A stretch of DNA of 64,000 bases from Bacillus dicomae. Its GTDB lineage: Bacteria > Bacillota > Bacilli > Bacillales > Bacillaceae_G. Each line of letters opens with the position of its first letter. The first letter of the stretch is position 1. The position numbers were made by a program, and so were the translations under genes. Below, piece by piece: positions 34,178 to 43,040 of this stretch. The stretch covers positions 682,001 to 746,000 of the forward strand of contig NZ_VHIV01000001.1 in the NCBI RefSeq assembly GCF_006494425.1, read 5' to 3'. The notes beneath the pieces were generated by a model. It saw nothing but the letters and a program-made list of their open reading frames with translations. It searched no databases and was not told where the DNA came from.

Positions 34178-34861
34178 CCAAAAAATAAAGACACATATAA
34201 ATCCAGAAATAGCTAAGTAGCTATATAAGTAAAATACTTTTGTTCTTGTTTTCTCATTTGTCCGAAACAGTACAATTGTTGGTTCAATTAAACCGATTGT
34301 CAAACAAAGTAAACCAAGAAGCATACAACCGATTGAAATGGAGTACAGAGCAATTTGTGGTGCTTGAAATGGAATCATCCATTTTAATAAAAATGCAATA
34401 AGTGCAGTATAGCAAATGCTGCCGATGTATTTATTCAACGGTGTATTAGAACGGAAACCAGGAAGCTTTTTTAAGAAAGAGCGGGAAACAACTTCAGTTT
34501 GTAAAGATGTATGCTCTTCGATTATTTTTTGAGCTTCTTTTCCTTTTTGGAAAAGGGATAATATCCAGTTTCGCTCCCCTTGGAAAATAAATTGAGAAGT
34601 TGTCAAATAGTGATCAACTTTCACTTTATTCCAACTCTTCCACGGATGACGCTCACACAATTTTAATTTACTCTCTGTTTTTTTATCATACTGATAAATA
34701 CTGATGCCATCTTCATCGAAAGCAGCATAGTATGTCCCGCTTGAGAATGTACCTAAATCAATTGGACAGTAGAAAAGTAACTCTTTTTTTAAGTAAAAGT
34801 ATTCTTTTCTTAAGTTTTTTTTCATTGCTTCTCGAATAGAGTGTCTCTTTTCTTTCTTCAT
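34175..34861 (-). CDS. membrane protein of unknown function
   Basis: A 228-residue protein with a basic cytoplasmic N-terminal domain of about 145 residues (PWKSWNKVKVDHYLTTSQFIFQG is beta-rich and PH-like or YcxB-like in style, split here for length) and three hydrophobic helices in the C-terminal 85 residues. No signal peptide. GGAGGAAATG precedes the ATG. It is a single gene, convergent with the M23 peptidase. The family was not recognised with certainty. Confidence 0.65.
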   Translation of the reverse strand: MKKEKRHSIREAMKKNLRKEYFYLKKELLFYCPIDLGTFSSGTYYAAFDEDGISIYQYDKKTESKLKLCERHPWKSWNKVKVDHYLTTSQFIFQGERNWILSLFQKGKEAQKIIEEHTSLQTEVVSRSFLKKLPGFRSNTPLNKYIGSICYTALIAFLLKWMIPFQAPQIALYSISIGCMLLGLLCLTIGLIEPTIVLFRTNEKTRTKVFYLYSYLAISGFICVFIFW

Positions 34862-35057
34862 GACATTTCCTCCATAATCCAGAAAATGTTCTTATCTTAA
34901 CAATTCAACATCTTATCACTTTTAACTATATATGACTAGTGGGTTCATAGGAGAAATGCCGAATACTAAAAAATCTGGGTTGTATTGTAAAATATAGTGA
35001 ATGATTTTTGATTATATAAAATTAATAACTTATTTTTAATAAGTTACACTTTTTTTG

Positions 35058-35086
35058 TTCACAATACGATTATGTTGTTGTATAAT
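35058..35086 (+). promoter_or_regulatory. promoter of ribU
   Basis: TTCACA, 17 bases, TATAAT, with transcription expected to begin about 20 bases upstream of the FMN aptamer. A TAACTTATT/AATAAGTTA hairpin with a T-run lies just upstream (35026-35056) and may insulate the promoter. Confidence 0.65.
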
Positions 35087-35111
35087 GAAGTGGAAAATAG
35101 AATATCGGTCT

Positions 35112-35248
35112 ATCTTCGGGGCAGGGTGAAAATCCCGACCGGCGGTGATGAACTATATGTGATTTTGTTCTAAGCCCGCGAGCCGTTAAGGCAGGATTTG
35201 GTGTGATTCCAAAGCCGACAGTACAGTCTGGATGGGAGAAGATGGAGG
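35112..35248 (+). promoter_or_regulatory. FMN riboswitch (RFN element) aptamer
   Basis: The conserved RFN core is obvious: CGGGGCAGGGTGAAA, ATCCCGACCGGCGGTGATGA, AAGCCCGCGAGCC, TTCCAAAGCCGACAGT and CTGGATGGGAGAAGATGGAGG-type end (last two segments near 35205-35248). FMN binding is expected to favour the downstream terminator and so lower riboflavin transporter expression. Confidence 0.97.
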
Positions 35249-35257
35249 TTCAAGCGT

Positions 35258-35334
35258 TCAAAAAAGATATGGATTTGAACGTCTGTTTGATGTGCCTTAA
35301 ATTCTCCCTTTGTGTTAAACACAAAGGGTTTTTT
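35258..35334 (+). terminator. riboswitch expression platform and terminator
   Basis: A CGTTCAAA/TTTGAACG hairpin (35258-35282) is followed by the intrinsic terminator CCCTTTGTGTT/AACACAAAGGG with TTTTTT (35306-35334), ending about 75 bases before the ribU ATG. Confidence 0.85.
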
Positions 35335-35409
35335 CGTTCTATGAAAAAATAGGCATAGCAGAACCTTTCCACTTTCCATGAGATGATCGATGGAAAAGGA
35401 GAGAGAAAG

Positions 35410-35988
35410 ATGAAACAAAAAAACAGTGTAGTGCAAATGGTGAGTGTAGCAATGCTAAGTAGTATTGCGTATTTACTGATGATGTTGGATTTCCCATTCC
35501 CGGGGCTTCCGCCATTTTTAAAAATTGATTTTAGTGATGTACCAGCTCTCATTGCTGCGATTATTTTTGGGCCAGTTGCAGGGGGAATTGTAGAGGCAAT
35601 AAAGAATATTTTACATTACGGGATTCAAGGGAGTTTAACGGGAGTACCAGTTGGAGAAATTGCTAACTTTATTGCAGGGTGTTTATTTATTGGACCAGCA
35701 GCTTTCTTATTTAGAAAGTATCGTACTGTTAAGAGTTTAACGACAGGGTTAATGCTAGGGACAATTACAATGGCACTCATTATGAGTGTATTAAATTACA
35801 TCATCATATTCCCAGCTTACACTTGGTTTTTAAATTCACCAGCTATGTCTAGCGAGGCTATAAGAACAACGGTTGTAACGGCAATCTTACCATTTAATTT
35901 AATTAAAGGAATTGTTGTGACGATTGTATTTGTAGCGTTATTCTCACGCCTGAAAGTATGGGTGTTTGCAAAAATGAAAAATGCATAA
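35410..35988 (+). CDS. ribU: riboflavin ECF transporter S component RibU
   Basis: A 192-residue membrane protein with about six helices, the substrate-binding subunit of an energy-coupling-factor transporter for riboflavin. The start of the domain (MVSVAMLSSIAYLLMMLDF, PFPGLPPFLKIDFSDVPALI) is typical. The ATG is preceded by AAAAGGAGAG; nine upstream codons are excluded. The FMN riboswitch in the leader confirms the substrate class. Confidence 0.96.
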   Translation: MKQKNSVVQMVSVAMLSSIAYLLMMLDFPFPGLPPFLKIDFSDVPALIAAIIFGPVAGGIVEAIKNILHYGIQGSLTGVPVGEIANFIAGCLFIGPAAFLFRKYRTVKSLTTGLMLGTITMALIMSVLNYIIIFPAYTWFLNSPAMSSEAIRTTVVTAILPFNLIKGIVVTIVFVALFSRLKVWVFAKMKNA

Positions 35989-35998
35989 AATTTAAAAT

Positions 35999-36038
35999 AA
36001 AACCATTAGTAGTATGGAACTACTAATGGTTTTTTTAT
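35999..36038 (+). terminator. terminator of ribU
   Basis: AACCATTAGTAGT pairs with ACTACTAATGGTT, followed by TTTTT. Confidence 0.92.
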
Positions 36039-36053
36039 TAAATATCATGAAAA

Positions 36054-36090
36054 CAAAAAATGTCCCTCATCAATATGAGGGACATTTTTT
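36054..36090 (-). terminator. terminator of fer
   Basis: AAAAAATGTCCCTCAT pairs with ATGAGGGACATTTTTT around CAAT, just beyond the ferredoxin stop. Confidence 0.92.
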
Positions 36091-36105
36091 GAAGTTAATA
36101 AAAGA

Positions 36106-36426
<321 letters not shown>

Positions 36427-36448
36427 TTAAAACTTTTCAACATAAAAT

Positions 36449-36481
36449 TATAATGATAATCCTTATCAATTAGAGTGTCAA
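36449..36481 (-). promoter_or_regulatory. fer promoter overlapped by Fur box
   Basis: On the minus strand TTGACA, 17 bases, TATCAT (36453-36481). The 19-base segment 36449-36467 matches the Fur consensus at 17 positions. A second TATAAT element closer to fer suggests an additional, Fur-independent start. Confidence 0.75.
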
Positions 36482-36652
36482 CTAATTTTTGAATTATGTC
36501 ATAAGATTTTCAAAATACGTAAATGTTATTTCGTTTGGTACAATAGAATATATACAAGTATATATTGCCGATATGATAAGTGTAATGAGTAACGGTAGAC
36601 GGTGTAATTATAAGAAAAAGCATTTAAGTTAGATTGAAAGGTGGAAGCGGTA

Positions 36653-37714
36653 ATGCAACTACAATATACTTTATTGTATTGTTTAAAACAATTGAATGGT
36701 GAAAGGACCGTTTCTTCTATTTACTATTTACTAAAGGGAAAACGTTCTTCACAAACGTTACAAGATGGAAATATGTTCCGAATTTCTTTTTTGTTTGGAA
36801 TATATAAATCATTAAATAGAATTGAATATGATCGTGAAGTTGCAAAGTTGTTGCAAGCAGGTTTGATGCAAGAAATACATGAAAATACATATTTGTTAAC
36901 ATCTAAAGGTAAAATGCAGTTACATACATGGGAGGAAGTGTATGCTTTTCCGGTGCATTTACATGGTTTGCACTATGGTGAATTAGGTGAAACATTATGG
37001 AAAAGATTATCATTAATTATTCAAACTATATCTAATTTGCAACAGAATAATACGAAGTTTATTCCTATTCAACAAGATACGGAAATAATGGTATGGGTGA
37101 AACGCTTTTTAACAGGTGTGCCGTATAGGCGAAGTGAATTGGCGAAAAGATTATGGAAAGAAATATATAGTCTTCTAGGGAAATGTGATGTGATAGAAGC
37201 GACGATTGTAACATATCGATTAACAGGATATGAACGTATCGGTTGTACATTGCAGCAGTTAGCGGAAATTACGAAACAAGATATAATTAGAGTGTACTTT
37301 TTATTTTGGGGTACAATTCATTTCCTTATACAAGAAGTTCGGGATAAAGAAAATGAATTTCCGCTATTAGCTGAAATTATCTCTTATCCAAATGAGAGAG
37401 CTGAATTATTTAGTTTATCAACGAAAAAAACATATAATTTTTGGAGGCAAGGGCGCTCTTTAGAAGAAATAGCGACAATTAGAAATTTAAAGGTTGCAAC
37501 GATAGAAGATCATTTTGTTGAAATTGCTTTGCGAGAAAGAGATTTTTCTATCGAGATGTTTATGGAAAAAGACAAAATAGATAAAGTAACAAAAGTAATT
37601 GATGCATTACAAACACGTAAGTTGCGTGAGTTGAAACAAGCGGTTGGAGAGGATATCTCTTATTTTGAAGTTCGTCTTGTATTGGCGCGGATGGAGGGTA
37701 TAAATGAAACTTGA
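36653..37714 (+). CDS. ypbB: YpbB-like helix-turn-helix protein, RecS neighbour
   Basis: A 353-residue soluble protein. The N-terminal part is predicted helical; the C-terminal 100 residues (TYNFWRQGRSLEEIATIRN, then KVATIEDHFVEIALRE) correspond to the helicase-associated helix-turn-helix domain. In B. subtilis ypbB stands before recS; here its end overlaps the recS start by 11 bases, arguing for coupled synthesis and a joint role in DNA repair. AAAGGTGG precedes the ATG. Confidence 0.85.
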   Translation: MQLQYTLLYCLKQLNGERTVSSIYYLLKGKRSSQTLQDGNMFRISFLFGIYKSLNRIEYDREVAKLLQAGLMQEIHENTYLLTSKGKMQLHTWEEVYAFPVHLHGLHYGELGETLWKRLSLIIQTISNLQQNNTKFIPIQQDTEIMVWVKRFLTGVPYRRSELAKRLWKEIYSLLGKCDVIEATIVTYRLTGYERIGCTLQQLAEITKQDIIRVYFLFWGTIHFLIQEVRDKENEFPLLAEIISYPNERAELFSLSTKKTYNFWRQGRSLEEIATIRNLKVATIEDHFVEIALRERDFSIEMFMEKDKIDKVTKVIDALQTRKLRELKQAVGEDISYFEVRLVLARMEGINET

Positions 37715-39233
37715 GGAATATTTATATAGGTGGTTTGGATATTCTGAATTTCGTCCAGGTCAAAAAGGGGTAATTACAGATTTATTGGAAGGAAAAGATG
37801 TTATAGCGATGCTTCCGACCGGAAGAGGAAAGTCTATGTGTTATCAACTTCCAGGGCTCATGCAAGAAGGAACGGTGCTTGTTGTATCACCATTATTATC
37901 TTTGATGGAAGATCAGGTTACACAATTAAAATATGTTGTGAAAAACCGAGTGATAGCATTTAATAGTTTTCGGACATTACACGAAAAAAGAGAAGCGATG
38001 AAAAAATTAGCTTCTTATAAATTTATATTTGTTTCGCCAGAGATGTTACAGTCGGAATTGCTAATAAGAGAATTGAAGAAAGTGCATATTTCATTATTTG
38101 TTGTGGATGAAGCTCATTGTATTTCGCAATGGGGTTATGATTTTAGACCAGACTATAAAAAACTAAATGTAGTCATTGAGAATATCGGGTCTCCTACGGT
38201 ACTGGCATTAACGGCAACAGCGACAAAAGATGTACTCCGAGATATAGCAGAGAGTTTAGATTTGAAGAATGTGACGCAGCATGTATACTCTATTGATCGT
38301 CCAAATATTGCAATGGAAGTACAATTTGTGGAGACGATAGAAGAGAAGAAAGAGGCACTTTTGGACCAGGTGATGTATTTGCAGGGACCAGGGATTGTAT
38401 ATTGTTCAAGCAGAGCGTGGACAGAACGTTTAACGGAATATTTAAGAGGAAAAGGCGTTACTGGTGTCGCTTTCTATCATGGTGGTATGGAACATGAAGA
38501 GCGTATGTTAATTCAACAGCAGTTTATGAATGACCAGTTGCAGCTTGTAATATGTACAAGTGCTTTTGGTATGGGAGTAAATAAGTCGAACACGAGATAC
38601 ATTATTCATTTCCATTATCCGACTAATGTAGCTTCTTATTTACAAGAAATTGGAAGAGCTGGGAGAGATGGTGAACCGAGTATAGCTATCTTACTATGTA
38701 GTCCATTAGATCACGATTTGCCAATTTCAATAATTGAAGATGAATTGCCAAGTCAGTCGCAAATACAATTTTTATTTTCTTTACTACAAGAAAGAATGTT
38801 TCAAACGAAAGAATTACCAATAGAAGAGGTAGAAGAAATTTGTTATAATGCAGCAAGATTTAATGAACAATATTGGCGTTTCATCCGCTATCATCTCGAA
38901 AAGCTTGGAATCATACAACAACGAAAACTAATATTAGAGAGCTTGTCAGATGAAATTATGAACAGATTAATAGCTGAAGTAGAAATAAGGCTACGTAATA
39001 AATATAGTGAGCTAGATAACATGAAATCATGGATACAAGTGAAAGGATGTAGACGTGAATATTTGCTACAACAGTTCGGTTATAGAAAAGAGAACGAGTT
39101 GAAAAATTGCTGTGACTATTGTCATATTACAAAAACAGATTATAAAAAAAGACAAGCGCAACAATTGGATTTCGACTATAATTGGGAAACAGAGTTACAA
39201 AAGCTTTTCGGTCTAGAAAAGATGGGGGAATGA
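37704..39233 (+). CDS. recS: RecQ-family ATP-dependent DNA helicase RecS
   Basis: A 509-residue superfamily-2 helicase for recombination and replication-fork repair. Walker A in LPTGRGKSMCYQLP (about 32-45), DEAH in VVDEAHCISQWGYDFRP (about 133), motif VI in YLQEIGRAGRDGE, and a RecQ-type zinc-binding segment with cysteines in KGCRREYLLQQF and NCCDYC (about 450-475). It lacks the HRDC domain, the feature distinguishing the short RecS from RecQ in B. subtilis. The symbol follows gene order with ypbB. Confidence 0.92.
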   Translation: MKLEEYLYRWFGYSEFRPGQKGVITDLLEGKDVIAMLPTGRGKSMCYQLPGLMQEGTVLVVSPLLSLMEDQVTQLKYVVKNRVIAFNSFRTLHEKREAMKKLASYKFIFVSPEMLQSELLIRELKKVHISLFVVDEAHCISQWGYDFRPDYKKLNVVIENIGSPTVLALTATATKDVLRDIAESLDLKNVTQHVYSIDRPNIAMEVQFVETIEEKKEALLDQVMYLQGPGIVYCSSRAWTERLTEYLRGKGVTGVAFYHGGMEHEERMLIQQQFMNDQLQLVICTSAFGMGVNKSNTRYIIHFHYPTNVASYLQEIGRAGRDGEPSIAILLCSPLDHDLPISIIEDELPSQSQIQFLFSLLQERMFQTKELPIEEVEEICYNAARFNEQYWRFIRYHLEKLGIIQQRKLILESLSDEIMNRLIAEVEIRLRNKYSELDNMKSWIQVKGCRREYLLQQFGYRKENELKNCCDYCHITKTDYKKRQAQQLDFDYNWETELQKLFGLEKMGE

Positions 39234-39796
39234 TGAACATTCAAAGGCATAATATTGAAGATATGAGTCCGAAAGAAATAAGGCTAAATCTGTATATCAC
39301 ACAGTTCATTATTATCGGTATCGGTTGTTTACTAGCATATATATTATTCCGAGATATAAAATCGGTGTATAGTCTGTGGAAATGGGAACCGGTATCTATA
39401 CTTATAATAGGTGGCTTGTTAGCGATTGGTATTGTGTTATTAGATTATGTTGCAATGCGGGTATTTCCAGAGTCTTGGTTTGATGATGGTGGTATTAACG
39501 ATAGAATGTTTCAAGGAATGTCAGTAATGCATCTACTCGTTATTACGTTTATTATCGGCTTTGCAGAAGAATTTTTATTTAGAGGTGTAGTGCAGACTCA
39601 CTTTGGAATTGTAATAGCGAGTTTAGTATTTGCAGTGTTACATATTCGGTATATAACAAAGCCATTTTTGTTTTGTTTCGTCTGTTTCATTAGTTTTGTC
39701 TTTGGCTATGTATTTGAATGGACAGGAAATTTGTTTATAACAATCTTTGCACACTTTCTTGTTGATTTTATAATGGGACTCCAATTAAGAAAATAA
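39233..39796 (+). CDS. ypbD: CPBP-family intramembrane metalloprotease-like protein
   Basis: A 187-residue membrane protein with about five to six helices. The CPBP/Abi motif 1 is EEFLFRG (about 120) and the second is FAVLHI; a third histidine occurs in IFAHFLVDF, all expected of the glutamyl intramembrane protease fold. Two adjacent ATG codons follow GGGGGA; the second is chosen for spacing and overlaps the recS stop. Target unknown. Confidence 0.87.
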   Translation: MNIQRHNIEDMSPKEIRLNLYITQFIIIGIGCLLAYILFRDIKSVYSLWKWEPVSILIIGGLLAIGIVLLDYVAMRVFPESWFDDGGINDRMFQGMSVMHLLVITFIIGFAEEFLFRGVVQTHFGIVIASLVFAVLHIRYITKPFLFCFVCFISFVFGYVFEWTGNLFITIFAHFLVDFIMGLQLRK

Positions 39797-39818
39797 ATGG
39801 AAGGTGGTGGTGAACAAC

Positions 39819-40289
39819 ATGAGGAAACGAATTCCTGATTTTGAAGAGGAATTAGAAGTTGAGCGAGTGGAAGAGAAGGAAGGTTTACCGCCGCGTAGTG
39901 AAATTCATAGAAATAAAGAGAAAAAACAAAAGTTTAAAATGAATCATATTTTCGTCCGAGTGTTAACATTTCTATTCATATTACTACCAATTAGTATCTT
40001 ATGGTATACGGATAAATATATTCAGGTGAAAAGTGATGGTAATAATGCTGGAAAAAGTGCTTTTGAGGTCATTTTCTTTGATTCAGCTAAATCTGAGTCA
40101 GGGGCACCATCTGAGAAGGTGGTAACGCATACTGTGAAAGAGGGAGAAACTTTAGATAGTATAGCGAAGCAATATTTTTCAGATGAAACTGGGATTGAAG
40201 TGATTAAAAAGTATAATGATTTACAAGAAGATGAAGTGAATGTAGGTCAAGAATTAAAAATTCCGATAAAAAATAAGTCAACAAAGTAG
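39819..40289 (+). CDS. ypbE: LysM-domain membrane protein YpbE
   Basis: A 156-residue bitopic protein: acidic then basic cytoplasmic segment (1-45), one membrane helix (about 48-66), and an extracytoplasmic LysM domain (about 105-150, THTVKEGETLDSIAKQYF to LKIPI) that binds peptidoglycan. GGTGGTG lies before the ATG. It is part of the recS-ypbD-ypbE-ypbG cluster. Confidence 0.87.
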   Translation: MRKRIPDFEEELEVERVEEKEGLPPRSEIHRNKEKKQKFKMNHIFVRVLTFLFILLPISILWYTDKYIQVKSDGNNAGKSAFEVIFFDSAKSESGAPSEKVVTHTVKEGETLDSIAKQYFSDETGIEVIKKYNDLQEDEVNVGQELKIPIKNKSTK

Positions 40290-40353
40290 GAGAGATAGTA
40301 ACATACTTGCTAGAAAAACTGAGGATGATCTTTATGGGGGGAGTAAAAAATAT

Positions 40354-41130
40354 ATGATATGGATTATCTTATTAAGTACTCTCGTATGTATTGGTATTAT
40401 ATTTCTTCTTGTAATGTATACAGAAGCAATGCGTAATACGGTGTTAGAACATACTTTAATATTTGAAGAATTTCCGAAAAGTTTTCAAAAAGTAAATATG
40501 TTTTTTATTTCTGATATTCATAGAAGGGTCATTCCAAGTTCGTTAATTGAACAAGTAAAAGGAAAAGTAGACCTTGTAATAATTGGCGGTGATTTAGCGG
40601 AAAGAGGTGTCCCTTTATCAAACATCTCTGCTAATATACAAAAGTTAAGGGCGATCGCTCCTGTATATTTTGTGTGGGGAAATAATGATTATGAGATTGA
40701 ATATCATGAATTAGATGCTTTGTTATTAGAAAATAATGTGAAAGTTTTAGATAATACAAGAGTTGTATTTGAATCTGAATTAGGAGAGAAAATTTGTTTA
40801 CTCGGTGTAGATGATGTCGGTTTGAAACGTGATCGTTTAGATTTAGCGTTGGCTGATTGCAAAGAGGATGGTTTTCGTATATTAATTAGTCACAACCCTG
40901 ATATAATAAATAAAATGTCGGGGAAAGAACAAATTTCACTTGTGTTAAGTGGACATACACATGGAGGACAGATTCGATTATTCCCATCTAAAAAACATTT
41001 AAAAGGTGGCGTATATAAGCATTCAAATATGACTCTATTTGTTAGTAATGGGTATGGAACAACATTGATTCCACTTCGCTTCCGAGCACCTGCTCAAACA
41101 CATATTATTACGTTATGCGGGGGGAAATGA
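40354..41130 (+). CDS. ypbG: membrane-anchored metallophosphoesterase YpbG
   Basis: A 258-residue protein with an N-terminal membrane helix (about 2-22) and a calcineurin-like phosphoesterase domain: SDIHRR, GGDLAE, WGNNDYE, ISHNPD and SGHTHGGQIR supply the two-metal site. Similar to YkuE/YpbG-type enzymes; the substrate is unknown. GGGGGGAG precedes the ATG. The stop overlaps the start of the following regulator gene. Confidence 0.9.
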   Translation: MIWIILLSTLVCIGIIFLLVMYTEAMRNTVLEHTLIFEEFPKSFQKVNMFFISDIHRRVIPSSLIEQVKGKVDLVIIGGDLAERGVPLSNISANIQKLRAIAPVYFVWGNNDYEIEYHELDALLLENNVKVLDNTRVVFESELGEKICLLGVDDVGLKRDRLDLALADCKEDGFRILISHNPDIINKMSGKEQISLVLSGHTHGGQIRLFPSKKHLKGGVYKHSNMTLFVSNGYGTTLIPLRFRAPAQTHIITLCGGK

Positions 41131-42005
41131 TGCCAACTCTAAACGGAAAATATAACATAAAAGCTGTTTCGAATATAATTGGAATTCAGCCGAGCACACT
41201 TCGTGCATGGGAAAGACGATATCAAATGATTGCCCCAAAACGGAATCATGCAGGTCATCGATTATATACAGAAGAGCATATTCAAATTTTGAAATGGTTA
41301 ATGGACAAGGTTTCTTCCGGTATGATGATTGGACAAGCAGTTCAATTATTAGAAGGGAATCGTTTGCAGAGTAATGTTCAAAAAGAAATACATTACGATA
41401 AAGAAGTTGTTTTAGTGGACGATTTACTACAAGCTTTGTTAAAATTTGATGAAATTACAACTTCTGCATTGTTAAACGAGGCTTTTAGTATTTATGCAAC
41501 AGAAAAAGTTATAGCAAGTATTGTTCTTCAAGTGTCAAATAACTTGTTAACGTTAAAAAATAATAATGAAGTTACAATGGTACAATTCCAATATGTCGTA
41601 TCATTTTTACAAACTCGTCTAGGAATGGTGTATCATAATGCATCTTCGTTTTCTTCTATATACAAAGTTGTCGTGTTAGAAAATAATACGTTGAAAGGGT
41701 TTGTTTTCTCAACGTATTTACGATTAAAAGGATACGAGGTGATATATATTAGGTCAAGCTTAGCGGAGGATAGTATTTTGTTAGCTGTTGAGCAAATACA
41801 ACCTAAATATGTAGTAGTCTCTTTTGATGATGGACGAGAACTTAAGAATGCGATGAACTGCGTGAATTTGTTACAAGAAAAAAGTGAGAATCTTTCTGTT
41901 GGAGTTATAGGGAAAATAGGTACTCGAGATCAGTTGAACATTCAAACAAGCCTAATTGGTGATACGAAAGAAGAATGGGATGATTGGTTAAAAATGTTAG
42001 AATAG
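41130..42005 (+). CDS. MerR-type regulator with degenerate B12-binding-like C-terminal domain
   Basis: A 291-residue protein. The MerR winged helix is at about 8-75 (SNIIGIQPSTLRAWERRYQ and KRNHAGHRLYTEEHIQIL). The C-terminal part resembles the B12-binding architecture of CarH/LitR: a helical bundle (about 90-185) and a Rossmann-like region (KVVVLENNTLKGFVFSTYL, IQPKYVVVSFDD). The DxHxxG cobalamin motif is replaced by NNTLKG, losing the histidine ligand, so B12 binding is unlikely. It lies between ypbG and mecB, which are adjacent in B. subtilis. Two ATGs follow GGGGGG; the second, overlapping the ypbG stop, was chosen. Confidence 0.85.
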   Translation: MPTLNGKYNIKAVSNIIGIQPSTLRAWERRYQMIAPKRNHAGHRLYTEEHIQILKWLMDKVSSGMMIGQAVQLLEGNRLQSNVQKEIHYDKEVVLVDDLLQALLKFDEITTSALLNEAFSIYATEKVIASIVLQVSNNLLTLKNNNEVTMVQFQYVVSFLQTRLGMVYHNASSFSSIYKVVVLENNTLKGFVFSTYLRLKGYEVIYIRSSLAEDSILLAVEQIQPKYVVVSFDDGRELKNAMNCVNLLQEKSENLSVGVIGKIGTRDQLNIQTSLIGDTKEEWDDWLKMLE

Positions 42006-42082
42006 TTGTTCGAAAAGAACCATCTATTTTCTATTTCATATAATAAAAATTATATTCATTGGTTACGTAGGGAGGGTATGAG

Positions 42083-42691
42083 ATGAGGCTGGAACGATTA
42101 AATTACAATAAGATAAAAATTTTCTTAACATTTGATGATTTATCTGAACGAGGATTAACGAAAGAAGATTTGTGGAGAAATGCACCGAAAGTACAGCAAT
42201 TATTTCGTGATATGATGCAAGAAGCAAATAAGGAACTTGGTTTTGAGGCAGATGGTCCGATTGCAGTTGAAGTATTTTCTCTACAAGCGCAAGGGATGGT
42301 TGTAATTGTAACGAAAGAACATCAAGAAGTAGATACAGATGATGAGTTCCGTGACGAGTTTATTGAAATGCAAGTGACTCTAGATGAAAGTGAGCATATA
42401 CTGTATGAATTTGCTACACTAGATGACGTAATTAACCTGTCGAATCGTTTATATAACCTTGATGTAACTGGCGGAAAACTATATACGTGGGATGGTCGTT
42501 TCTATCTTTGGATGGAGGAAGAGGAGCAAGTTCAATTACTGAAGGCAGATTTCATAGCTATTTTAGCGGAATATGGTAATCCGTCTACGGCAACTATTTA
42601 TCGTATAATGGAGTATGGTAAAGAGTTAATGGCTTCTCAAGCGATTGAACAAATACACAATTACTTTATAAAAAAACAAAACCTTAGCTAA
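42083..42691 (+). CDS. mecB: adaptor protein MecB/YpbH (MecA paralogue)
   Basis: A 202-residue adaptor of the MecA family that presents substrates to ClpC. The N-terminal substrate-binding region begins MRLERLNYNKIKIFLTFDDL and the C-terminal ClpC-binding domain ends with the NPSTATIYRIMEYGKEL helix. The central linker is acidic. GGGAGGG lies before the ATG. Position before gudB corresponds to B. subtilis ypbH rather than mecA. Confidence 0.93.
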   Translation: MRLERLNYNKIKIFLTFDDLSERGLTKEDLWRNAPKVQQLFRDMMQEANKELGFEADGPIAVEVFSLQAQGMVVIVTKEHQEVDTDDEFRDEFIEMQVTLDESEHILYEFATLDDVINLSNRLYNLDVTGGKLYTWDGRFYLWMEEEEQVQLLKADFIAILAEYGNPSTATIYRIMEYGKELMASQAIEQIHNYFIKKQNLS

Positions 42692-42719
42692 TATAACATA
42701 GCTAAGGTTTTGTTTTTTT
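42677..42719 (+). terminator. terminator of mecB
   Basis: AAAACCTTAGCTA pairs with TAGCTAAGGTTTT, followed by GTTTTTTT. Confidence 0.92.
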
Positions 42720-42803
42720 GGAAAGTCTAAAATGTCGGTTTGAAAAATTCAAAATGATCCATGGTATAGAGAGAATCATAAATACTTGAGTATTCTTTAT
42801 TTC

Positions 42804-42841
42804 ACTTAAATATATATCCTTTCAAGGTGCTGCATTTAAGT
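42804..42841. other. inverted repeat in gudB upstream region
   Basis: ACTTAAAT and ATTTAAGT are 22 bases apart, followed by further related TATTTAAGTATTT copies around 42862-42884. The 349-base gap before gudB otherwise holds only the sites described separately. Confidence 0.3.
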
Positions 42842-42910
42842 AAAACGAAAAATATTTAAATATTTAAGTATTTTACTTTTCTAAAAGCAATAAAAGGACT
42901 ATAATAATAG

Positions 42911-42990
42911 TGAAAACGCTTGCAACGGAAAAAAGTTTGTATATATTTGTTAGCGTTTTCTATTGCATTCAAAATTTAACGGTGTATACT
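42911..42990 (+). promoter_or_regulatory. gudB promoter with two cre-like sites
   Basis: TGAAAACGCTTGCA (42911-42924) and TGTTAGCGTTTTCT (42948-42961) resemble CcpA-binding cre sites at 13 and 12 of 14 positions, and contain an exact inverted repeat GAAAACGCT/AGCGTTTTC. The promoter TTGCAT-N16-TATACT (42963-42990) follows at once, so CcpA could act on it. Confidence 0.6.
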
Positions 42991-43040
42991 AGGCAATGAA
43001 GGTTTACTAAACAAGTGAAATTACAGGGGGTTTACTTACT

